DNA of 64,000 nucleotides, taken from positions 62,001 through 126,000 of the forward strand of contig NW_024882712.1 of assembly GCF_019059575.1 (NCBI RefSeq), read 5' to 3'. This document shows, piece by piece, positions 23,616-33,679 of the stretch (position 1 is its first letter; every line of letters starts with the position of its first letter). The notes under the pieces were generated by a model that had not been told where the DNA came from, ran no database searches, and was given only the letters and a program-made list of their open reading frames with translations. The translations under genes were made by a program, and so were the position numbers. Source of the stretch: Amphibalanus amphitrite. Taxonomy: Eukaryota > Arthropoda > Thecostraca > Balanomorpha > Balanidae.

Positions 23616-24461
23616 GACCATATGTAGGTGTGAGCTCAAATCTCGGTAATGTCGTGCTTTTTTACTAAATTTCTCAAAAACGGCACAACGTGCAATAACG
23701 CTCTATATATCATTGCAAAGAGCATCAAAAGTTGTATATCCTATCAACTTTTCACTTAAATATATCTTCAACGTACAAAGTTATTAAGCACCAAAGACGC
23801 CCCCATTGACTTTCCAGGTTAAAATTTTTCAATTTTAAACGAGCATAAAAAGAGCAAACGAATTCTGACAGCTTAACGAAGCATAACAACATGTTCTATG
23901 GTCGTTTCTCAACAGGTCCTGAAAGTTTAAACAAAATCGTATCATATAATTTTGTACAATGAGCGAATGAAAATGTCTTTGCAAAAACGCCCATTGACTT
24001 AACATGGGGAGCGAAAAAAGTTCAACTTCAAACCCGTGCATCTCAAGTTAACGAATTCTGACGGGTATACGGCGCACACGGGCGTGTACCTGAACGTGTC
24101 GGTCATAAAATGGTGTGCAGCAAACCATACCTTGCTCCGCGATTTTTTCCGCTATTCGCGATCGCGCAAAAAGTGTCCAAAACCCCATTGACTTAACATG
24201 GGGAAAATGGAATCGCACGTGCCACGTGCCACGAGGTTTTAAGCGAGTAGCGACCGGTGCCATCAGGTAGATCGCCTGCGGGAGCCCATACCCTGAAATT
24301 TTTACGAAGATTGTACATTTCGTCTAAGCTGCGACCAAGATGTCTCGATTCGCTGCCAGACTTGCAAAACATAGCCCGGAGAACGACCGCTCCGGTTGTT
24401 TTTCAATAGAAAAACACAATTCTAACGAATAGTGTTTGTCTTTTCAAACAACCTGCGGTTA
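23616..24461 (+). repeat. A10: A block, second subtype
   Basis: A complete block of the subtype with CTTCAAACCCGTGCATCTC and a GTGTGCAGCAAACC third module. Similar blocks are A19 and A23. Confidence 0.85.
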
Positions 24462-25500
24462 CCCGGCATCTGCGATGCCGGGCTCCGCATCGCGGGACCG
24501 CAGGTTGTTTGAGCAAGCACCTTTGTAAACGCAGCAAAAACGCCCGCCACCAAACGAGAGGATGAGCCTTGCACGTGCAGACCGCAGTCGGTGTGCTACG
24601 GACTGACGTGCACGGCACCCTATTCGTCGGTCTATAGCGGTGTGCCAAATTTGAGTGCAATCGACCCGGCCGTTTTCGAGATCTGGAAGCGACACCCTGC
24701 ACGTGCGCACGTGCAGCCTAGGCCCCAATTGACTTGTGCACGGCACTCTATTCGCCGGTTTCTAGCGGTGTACCAAATTGGAGCTCAATCAGCCCCGTCA
24801 ATTTCAAGATCTGGAAGCGACCCCTACACGTGCGCTGGTGCAACTGCACCCCAACCGTGGCACATGAAAATACATACTAACTGACTTGTGCACGGCACCC
24901 TACTAACCAGTCTCTAGCGGTATGCCAAATTTCAGCAGAGTCGGCCCAGCCGTTCTTGAGATCTGGAAGCGTCAGCCTGCACGTGCGCACGTGCATAGCG
25001 GGTCCCATCTGACTTGTGCACGGCACCCTACTTACCAGCCTCTAGCGGTGTGCCAAGTTTGATCACAATCGGCCCAGCCGTTCTCGACATCTGGAAGCGT
25101 CACCCTGCCCGTGCGCACGTGCAGTTGCACCCCTACCAAGACACGTGGAAATGCATCGCCTGGAATGTGTCTACCTCCATGCCAAGTTTTAGCGCAATCG
25201 GCCCAGTAATTACCGCGAGCTATTGCACTTATTACAAAACAGGCACCTCTTGGCTTTGCACGTGGAACGTGCGTTAGGGGTCACCCATATGCATCGAGAG
25301 TAGCACACTATGTGAAAGAAGGAAAAAAGCTACCCAACACAAAAAACCGCACGTGTATCAGCCCAGTGGTTGCCGAGATATAAGTCGTACAAAAACGTCC
25401 CCACGGCGGCCGGCCGCTATTTAGCAGTAAAATCGTGTCGCATCCTTCTATGGGAGGTATCCCCGTCACCTGTTCGTATACTGTCTGAGCAAAGACCATA
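24462..25500 (+). repeat. B10: B block, sister of B7
   Basis: GGCATC-type E2, spacer, three good palindromes and one decayed one, then a full tail. From about 24610 onward it matches B7 closely. Confidence 0.86.
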
Positions 25501-26202
25501 CGTTACGGTCCAAACTCCATAGTGAGGCGGACATACGAATTTACGAGAGTTTAGCGACGAAATGATTCACTTAATTGTTAAGTAATGGATACCATTAGGT
25601 AGACCATAAATTTTATCTAGCATCTCACCGTAGATGCAGTAAAAAGTGCTTTACTTTTCAATGTATATAAAGACTTGCTCAGCTCAATCAGTTCACTCTG
25701 TATTGGCTCAAGCCGTATCATGCGAACGCAATGCAAACTAGAGCACCGACAGCGCAGCGCTCCCCAACTCACTGCTCGCCCAGTCCACCCGGGCCGCCGC
25801 CACGACGGCCCCCCGCAAGTAGGCATCCCGCACTGCACCGACAGCCGCGGGCGACCAGCTGACCGGCCAGCTGACCGGCCAGCAGCCGGCGGGCGGCAGG
25901 GCGCGGATGGCCGACCCGCCGGCGCGGCGAGGGAGGGGAGGAACGCAGCTGAAAGACCCGACTACATATATATCAAAGAAACATTATATGTAATCATCGA
26001 TGACGCGACATAAATCTGCTTTATTGGGGTTAGCGGTGTAGTCTGTGATGCCATCACAATGAAAATAGGCGCCTAGTTTTGTAGAGCATCAAATTCTGAT
26101 TCCATAACGACTCTCGCTAGTCCATTTTCAATTGTAAATAAGCCTTTTATTGCGATGCAAAGTCCCGAAATGGTGCCGACGGCGGCCGGTCCCCCGATGG
26201 TA
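25501..26202 (+). mobile_element. C10, left part: C element split by a 4.5-kb insertion
   Basis: Intact left TIR, six-C tract and TATATAAA at 25664. It is cut at the TA in the centre of ATGGTACCAT and resumes at 30706. Confidence 0.7.
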
Positions 26203-26899
26203 CAGGGACCCGCAGTTGCTTCTGTACACACTAGTATTTCAGCGTATTCTTGGCCTGTGACACCGTTGAAGGCGAATTGGGAAATGATTGTGTGCTTATT
26301 GAATCCACCATCTGAAGGGCTTTAAACTGATGTGCTGCTCTCCTAATTCAATGAACGTTTTATGGCTGTATCAGCAAAACCTTGTTTTCAGCGCTTCTTC
26401 CTGCCCCATTCCTTCTAAAACCTGGAACCGCTTATTCCATTCACTCCTGCCATCTGACGATGGTCGTGCTGATTACTAGTTCCGGCGCTAGAAACTGCTC
26501 CAGTTTTGCACCCGGCACAAACGGAGGCGGCACCGGGGCTCGACCAGTGAAGGTCGGACCGAGCCGACTGCCTGGGGCGCGGTTAGATCAAGGGACGGGA
26601 ATGAAGGGGAGGGCAGGAGGTGGTCACGTGGTCCGTCCAAGCTCGCAGACGACCTGTCCCGCGCCCAGCCATGTTCCGTGATCCAAAATGGCACTCGAGA
26701 GCTGTGGAATTCGTGGAGGAGACGCTTCGAAAGTGAACTTCAGCAGCACTATTTAAATGAATATTGTCTTGTTGCAGAAAAATTGTATGCCTAAGCAGTA
26801 AGCTGTATAAGCTGTATCTTTTTAAAAGCTGTAGGTAAATAGGATTATTTTTAGGGACTTACGGGTTTCGTATACCTACACAGTGAAGTGTTACATTAA

Positions 26900-27366
26900 A
26901 GGGACCCTCCCACCTTCAAAAAAGTTAATGAATTGGCATGAAAGTGATGTCGCTCGGTTCAGAAAGAGCGAAAACCAATATCTACCAAATTTCATCGAAA
27001 AACATTCACCGGTTTTCAAGATATTAGACCTTTACTTTTGTTTACTTTTTGGGATCTCCGCTGTTCCTAGCGACTTTATTTAAAAGTGCGGCATTTGTTG
27101 CGCGCAAAGCAGCATATACCACCGCGTGCTACAAAACGTTTTAGTCAAACATTTAAAAATCGTTAGATATCTGCGATGACGTCACACATTCAGAGGGGTA
27201 TTCCTATGCACTAGCCCCTCTGAATCAAAATGCTGCAATTTTGAAATTCAATATTTCCTATTAAGGCATTTCTCGATGTTGTGAGTGCCGAAACCGGTAA
27301 TTGTGAGCCAGGGACCCCATTTTGGCTATCTCAACTCAAATCTAATGTTAAGGTGGAAGGGTCCCT
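26900..27366. mobile_element. 467-bp miniature element with TTAA target duplication
   Basis: The ends AGGGACCCTCCCACCTT and its inverted partner (one mismatch) are flanked by TTAA at 26896-26899 and 27367-27370. TTAA is the target of piggyBac and Kolobok transposons. A shorter inverted pair (ATTCAGAGGGG / CCCCTCTGAAT) lies near 27188-27226. There is no coding capacity. It is nested in the 4.5-kb element. Confidence 0.72.
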
Positions 27367-27401
27367 TTAAGCCGCTTCACTCTTATGGTTAGAACTGAAG
27401 C

Positions 27402-27705
27402 GTTATGCTTTTTCTTACAGGGAATAACAATACAATAACAATACGAATAAAACCAGACGTTTCGCACAACAAAGTGCCTTCGTCAGTGGCAAGAAATAAG
27501 TCACTATAGCACATCATGGAAGCATATAAATATTTGTGTATTTTATCGGCAACCCGGCTGGCCAGACCGAGACGGTGCCGCATACATTAATAATCGATGT
27601 TAAACCTACACTTATTTTTCTCCACTGACGAAGGCACGTTGTTGTCCGAAACGTCTGATTTTTCGCATTGTTATTGTATTGACATTGTCCGTGAGAAAAA
27701 CATAC
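27402..27705. repeat. Inverted pair of hammerhead-like retroelement ends
   Basis: About 95 bp at 27402-27500 (minus strand) and 27612-27705 (plus strand) are clearly related by eye. Each holds CTGACGAAGGCAC, a TTGTTGT loop and GAAACGTC (27456-27486 minus, 27626-27656 plus). In the minus copy GCAC pairs with GTGC as a stem II, and CCA before CTGA pairs with TGG after GTC. This resembles hammerhead motifs known in Penelope-like retroelements. Two extra bases before stem II make it non-canonical. Confidence 0.45.
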
Positions 27706-27785
27706 TCAAGTGGACTGGTCTCAGTTCATGTAGAAATTGTCGCTCATTCATCAACACAGATAAAATGAATATTAACCCTCACCAC

Positions 27786-28047
27786 TAGTGATGTCAGTTA
27801 CGAAAAATATTGATACCGATACCAAACCAAATACCAACAATAACCATGGAAGAATACCGAAACCGAACCAACTTGGTAAACTTAGCAAAATACCAACTTT
27901 TTACCAAATTCACAACCTCTTTTGCATTAGGGACGATTCACAATACCAACAAAATACCAAATGCATTAGCCTTGAAATACCAAATACCAAGTTGGTATCG
28001 GTTTGGTATCGGTATACCAAAAAGTTGGTATCTGATTGACATCTCTA
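27786..28047. mobile_element. 262-bp hAT-type miniature element
   Basis: The ends TAGTGATGTC and TAGAGATGTC (inverted) are flanked by an exact 8-bp duplication, CTCACCAC (27778-27785 and 28048-28055), as expected for hAT. The interior is rich in ATACCAA and GATACC words on one strand and TTGGTATC on the other. Confidence 0.75.
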
Positions 28048-28055
28048 CTCACCAC

Positions 28056-30660
28056 ACATACCTACAAATAGAGTCAAGTAGACCCCGCCCTCTGTTTTTC
28101 ACGAATACCTAAATCGCGTAAAAGCTAAGGATTGCGACGATTCTTTGGTGCCCTGGAGATAATTAATTTTACAGCTTCCCGGAAAAGTAAATAGCCCTTA
28201 TTATTTTTGCACCTTCCCCGAGAATTTGAAATCCCTGAACCAAATTACCATTGACCTGTGATTAGTTTTTCTCAAGATCATGTCAGGCCAGAAGAGCGAT
28301 TGAAAGTCAGTCAGCGCACATCTTCTGTGTGTTTCCAGTCTTTTCGTGATTAGGGACGTGACAACATGTGAAATATAATATTTAATGTTTGTCTCAAGAT
28401 TGTTGTGGGTGCCAAGGTCAAGTGAAACTCAGATTAAGGTCGTTTACTTGAAATGATCTCGGTTAACTTTCTTAAACTTACATCTTTTTACTGTGGTTTT
28501 TAGGTAATGTTGGACGTTGGTTTGAATTTTAGCATCCATTTTAGCATTTGAAAACTAGGTATAGTTTGGTATCAGTTATAGTGCCTATGCAACATGTTGC
28601 AAGGCTGTTAGTGCCGGTTAACATTCTATGGATAGCCGGCAGAACGCCTACGGCCTAATGGATGATCTGGCGTGACCCGTCCTACCCGAAATGCTTTGAT
28701 ACATCATCTTTGAACAAAGCAAGTGCAAAGTCGAAGTCAGGAGCAAGCCAAGTCTCAGCAAACTTCACTTGGAGAAATTCTAGCAGGACCCAATTTTCCG
28801 TGCTTTTGGGTTACCTATTAACCTGATCTGGGAGGTCGACCTAGGATCTCAACATTGACCAGGACATAAAGATAATTGGCTTTCTCTCGTCAGCGATGAC
28901 CAGGACCCTAAAATCATTGGATTTCTCTTGTCACGAGCAGCACGCTCTTTTTTCTTTTTTCAGCGAAGCTCTGGCCCTATTATCAAGGGCCGAACAACTG
29001 AATGTTTCTACGCCCCTCCGCTACATGTTAGACGCTGAAAAATGCCTAGATTGGTGAGGTTTAAATGTCGATTGTTTTTAAGTGCCGAAACACTTTAAGT
29101 TACTTCGATAGCAGTTTTTAAGACCAACGAGCTCGAAAACAACAACTTCTTGAATAATGTAAGCATCATATATAATGAATCATCGTGAGAGAAGCGGCTC
29201 AAGATTGAGGAGCTATGAGACACTTAATAAAAAAACGGCATAGATTAGAAACAACGCTTAACTTGCACTGCCGTTTTTAAACCTTCCCGTTGCAGACTGG
29301 TAGATTAAATTTTAGGATTGATTTCATCTGACGCTCAAATGATGTAGAGCTTTTCATTCGTTCATTCATGCGACCATCCATTCATAAAAGAACTTAATCA
29401 AAGTTGAGAGCCCAAAAACGTAACACAATTGAGGGCATTTTAGGCCATCACATCAAAGTATTTGAGTATTTGTCAACAATTGTTGTTGTTGGGGGAGGGG
29501 GGGGGGAAACTGGGGAGGGTGGTTGCTGGCTCATAAACTGTAAAAAAAACGAAACGATCATCAGCGAATGAACTATTGAGCTCGAACCGAGCTGGCGAAT
29601 CGATTTATAGGTATGCAACATGACTCACGATGCCACTTTTTGACTTCTTGTGTCGGTATAAATTCCATCATCTGGATAGCACGTCAACATTCTATTTGAC
29701 ATTTTGCAATAAACGTATACTATTTGGCGCGATTAGCCTCAGAAATGTTCTGAAACTAAAACCGTTTCTTTCCAATTAACTTTGCCCACGTGATCCCAGC
29801 TTATGCACGACAAAAATAAAATACTGCTTCAGGATCACTGGCCTGAATTCCAAAGGTTTACTTAAAACCGGTGTGGCTGAGGCACTATTCGCTACATCTC
29901 GTGACGGCCACCATTGTGTTGCATCTTTTCGGTAAGCTATAACTTAATAAGGAAAGGATTGTGAGTGTGTTGAAAACAGCCCTCCCCCTATCCTTCTTCT
30001 GGAAACATAAGTATTCGAAAGATCAGGCGGCAATGGTTTATCCACCTCGTCTGCCGCCGCGCTGCGAGGCCTCGATTCGTTCAGTATGTGGCTTCCTGAG
30101 CGGTCCTCCCCGGAGGCAAGGTGAAAGGTCATGGCCTGTATCAGAAATTTATACGTTCCTGCATATGTTTTACAGTTCTTCCAAGACCTTGGACACCGTT
30201 TTCTTATATCGTAAAAGCGTTGCACTTTCTTGTTAATCAATACATTTAAAGAAAACTTTATCACAATCTCATACTGCGGCAATTGTAGTTCTGCTTACGG
30301 CTGCCTTTTTATGATACGGGCCACCACCACCTCCACTGCGCTGGAGCTCTGGCGTTCTACCCCTCCCCGCTACGGACCGGCCCTCGGGCTAGGTGTGTTA
30401 GTACTGAGCGCAAACGTGTAGTAGTCACGTGACTTTCATTCACGTAGCGGGAGCGGGAGCTAGTGGCGATACCAAGGACGGGCTCTGGGGAGGCAACCGG
30501 CACAGAAAAATAGCACGATTGTAGTTTTGGAAGAATATCTGTTGCGGTAAGAGGAATTATGCAAAACATTCGTCCTAGAAGCAAACATGTGTTATTCCTC
30601 TATACTTTGCGCTACATTTCTTTTCTCCAATGGCCAGCACTTAGCAAATAATAGCACAAT
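28056..30660. other. Body of the 4.5-kb element, no gene recognised
   Basis: Mostly AT-rich single-copy-looking sequence. The longest open frame is ~112 codons (29944-30282, minus) and has no motif I recognise. A G-rich run at 29491-29519 could form a quadruplex. A GC-rich patch lies near 30040-30130. Confidence 0.5.
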
Positions 30661-30705
30661 TCTAAATTGGTAATATATGTGTACAGTAGCAACTGCGGGT
30701 CCCTG

Positions 30706-30803
30706 TACCATACCATAGATGGTAAACAGGTTAGTTCACATTCCCGCCGCTATGCGGGCGGCGGCGGCGCCACCTGTCCTCGTGTCCGCCTGACACCGTA
30801 ACG
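30706..30803 (+). mobile_element. C10, right part
   Basis: It resumes with TACCATACCATAG after the second TA and ends in ACACCGTAACG. Confidence 0.7.
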
Positions 30804-31644
30804 ATATAGGTCTGAGCTCAAATCTCGGTAATGTCGTGCTTTTTTACTATATTTCTCAAAAACGGCACCACGTGCAATAAAGTTGTATATATCATTGGAA
30901 AGAGCATCAAAAGTTGTATAAAATATCAACTTTTCACTTGAATATGTCTTCAAGGTACAAAGTTATTAAGCACCAAAGACGCTCCCATTGACTTTCCATG
31001 TTAAAATTTTTCATTTTTAAAGAAGCCTAAAGACAACAAACGAATTTGCACAGCTTAAAGAAGCATAACAACATGTTCTATGGTCTTTTCTCAACAAGTC
31101 CTGAAAGTTTAAACAAAATCGTATCATATAATTTTGTACAATGAGCGAATGAAAAAGTCTCTGCAAAAACGCCCATTGACTTAACATGGGGAGCGAAAAA
31201 AGTTCAACTTTGACCTCGTGCAAAGACACGTTACGAAGTTCTGAGGGGTATACGGAGCACACTAGCGTGTACCTGAACGTGTTTGCCATAAAATGCTGGG
31301 AAGAAAACCACCTCCTTCTTGGCTCGTTTTCCCGCTATTCGCGATCGCGCAAAAAGTGTTCAAAACCCCATTGACTTAACATGGGGAAAATGGAATCGCA
31401 CGTGCCACGTGCCACGAGGTTTTAAGCGAGTAGCGACCGGTGCCATCAGGTAGATCGCCTCCGGGAGCCCATACACTGAACTTTTTACGAAAATCGCAAT
31501 GCACGTTTAGGCCCCGGTCAAGTTGCCCCAATTCGCGGCCAGACTTGCTAAACATAGCCCGGAGAAGGACCGCTCCGGTTGTTTTTCAATAGAAAAACAC
31601 AATTCTAACGAATAGTGTTTGTCTTTTCAAACAACCTGCGGTTA
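30804..31644 (+). repeat. A11: A block
   Basis: Sister of A8 and A17 over most of its length. Its last third (CAATGCACGTTTAGG) instead matches A2, which points to exchange between subtypes. Confidence 0.87.
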
Positions 31645-32663
31645 CCAGCATCTGCGATGCTGGGCTCCGCATCGCGGGACCGCAGGTTGTTTGAGCAAGC
31701 ACCTCTGTAACACCGCAAAAACGCCCGCCACCAAACGAGAGGATGAGCCTTGCACGTGCAGACCGGAGCGGGTGTGCCACGAACTGATGTGCACTGCACT
31801 CTACTAACCGGTCTCTAGCGGTTTGCCAAATTTGAGTGCAATCGACTCGGCCGTTTTCGAGATCTGGAAGCGACACCCTGCACGTGCGCACGTGCAACCT
31901 GGGTCCCAATTGACTTGTGCACGGCACTCTATTCGCCGGTCTCTAGCGGTGTGCCAAATCTGAGCACAATAGGCCCGCCCGTTCTCGAGATCTGGAAGCG
32001 TCGCCCTGCACGTGCGCACGTGCAGTTGCACCCCAATCGTGGCGCATGGAAATACGTACTAAATGACTGGTGGATGGCGCCCTACTGATCGGTATCAAGC
32101 GGTATGCCAAATTTGAGCACAGTCGGCCCAGCCGTTCTTGAGATCTGGAAGCGTCAGCCTGCACGTGCGCACGTGCCAAATGGGTTCCATCTGACTTGTG
32201 CACGGCACCCTACTCGCCGATCCCTAACGGTGTGCCAACTTTGATCACAATCGGCCCAGCCGTTCTCGAGATCTGGAATCGTCACCCTGCCCGTGCGCAC
32301 GTGCAGCTGCACCCCAACCGTGACACATGGAAATGCATTGCCCGGCGGTTGCCTACATCCATGCCAAGTATCAGCGCAATCGGCAAAATAACTACAGAGT
32401 TATTAGACTTGTTACCGAACTGACACCTTATCGTTTTGCACGTGGCACGTGCATTAGGGGTCACCCATACGCATCGAGAATAGCACACTACGTGTAAGAA
32501 AGGAAGGTGCTATCCCACACAAAAGACCGCGAGTGAATCAGTCAAGCAGTTGTGGAGATAGAAGCTTTGCAAGGCGCCCCTACGGCGGCCGACTGCTAAT
32601 ATTTAGCAATAATCAGTGTCGCATCCGCACACGGGAGGTATCCCCGTCACCTGTTCGTATACT
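31645..32663 (+). repeat. B11: B block, four palindromes, no C
   Basis: E2 is followed by palindromes near 31881, 32008, 32160 and 32290. The tail is of a second subtype (AAAGACCGCGAGTGAATC) and leads into a divergent A block. Confidence 0.84.
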
Positions 32664-33506
32664 CTCATGTGGTTGGGTTCAAGTCACAGTCGAGCCCTGA
32701 TTTTTTACAGCTTTTCTTAAAAACGGCACATAGTGCAGTGACGTTCAATGCATCAGTGGAAAGAGCATCAAAAGTTGTATATTATATTAACTTTTCACCT
32801 ATATATATTACTAACGATAAAAGTTATAGAGGAATAAAGACGCTCCCATTGACTTTCCATGTTAAAAATTTCCATTTTCAAACGAACTTTATTAGACAAA
32901 ACGATTTTGCACAGCTTAACGAAGCAAAACAGCATATCCTATGTTCCTTTCTCAACATCTCTCGAAAGTTTGAACGAAATCGTGACACATATTTTTTTAC
33001 AATGCGCGAATGAAAATATCGCTGCAAAACTCTCCATTCACTTAACATGGGACACAGCAAAATTCCAACTTTGACCTCGTGCAAAGAAACGTTCCGAGAT
33101 TCTGACGGGTATACGGCGCACACTGGCGTGTACCGGAACGTGTTTGCCATAAAATGCTGGGATGAAAACCACCCCTTTCTTGGCTCGTTTTTCCGCCATT
33201 CCCGATGGCGCAAAAAGACCCCCAAACCCCCATTGACTTAACATGGGGAAAATGGAAACGCACGTGCCACGCGCAAAAGAATTCTGAGCGAGTAGCGACC
33301 GGTGCCATCAGCTAGATCGCCTCCGAAAATCTATACCCTGAAATTTTTACGAAAATCGTTGCAGTAGTTTGGGCTGGAATCAATGTGCCCCAATTCGCTG
33401 CCAAGTATGGAAAACATAGCCCGGTGAACGACTGCTCCGGTTGTTTTTCAATAGAAAAACACAATTCTAACGAATAGTATTTGTCTTTTCAAACAACCTG
33501 CGGTTA
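32664..33506 (+). repeat. A12: divergent A block
   Basis: The most diverged of the A* subtype (A12, A15, A21, A22). These open with TGTGGTTGGGTTCAAGTCAC in place of CCATATATAGGTCTGAGC and use GACACAGCAAAATTCC in the second module. The word GTTCAAGTC (32677-32685) fits the Pol III B-box consensus, but no A box is placed correctly. The terminus is still exactly GGTTA. Confidence 0.82.
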
Positions 33507-33679
33507 CTCCGCATCGCGGGACCGCAGGTTGTTTGAGCAAGCACCTCTGTGAACGCAGCAAAAACGCCCGCCGCCAAACGAGAGGACGAGCATTGCACGT
33601 GCAGACCGGGGTGGGTGTGCTACAAACTGACGTGCACGGCACCCTATTCGCCGGTCTATACCGGTGTGCCAAATTTGAG
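33507..33679 (+). repeat. B12: B block stub
   Basis: A shortened E2, the spacer and part of the first monomer up to GTGCCAAATTTGAG, where an AGGTCA-rich block takes over. Confidence 0.8.

Larger units (their letters stand above)
26203..30705. mobile_element. 4.5-kb TA-flanked TIR element (Tc1/mariner/pogo-like ends)
   Basis: The ends are inverted repeats of about 27 bp beginning CAGGGACCCGCAGTTGC with one difference (TTCTGTACAC at the left, TACTGTACAC when the right end is inverted). TA is duplicated at 26201-26202 and 30706-30707, and the empty site survives in C7. TA duplication with CAG-starting ends fits the pogo/Tigger part of Tc1/mariner. No transposase was recognised. The body is unlike the array and holds at least two nested miniature elements. 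It is therefore probably a long non-autonomous or gutted element that inserted after the B7/B10 duplication. Confidence 0.72.

Noticed and set aside
29944-30282. 112-codon minus-strand frame in the 4.5-kb element as a transposase or host exon
   Set aside because: No recognisable motif, no splice-site framework and an overlapping plus-strand frame of 91 codons.
32664-32720. tRNA gene at the GTTCAAGTC word
   Set aside because: No cloverleaf can be drawn: acceptor, D and anticodon arms are missing.
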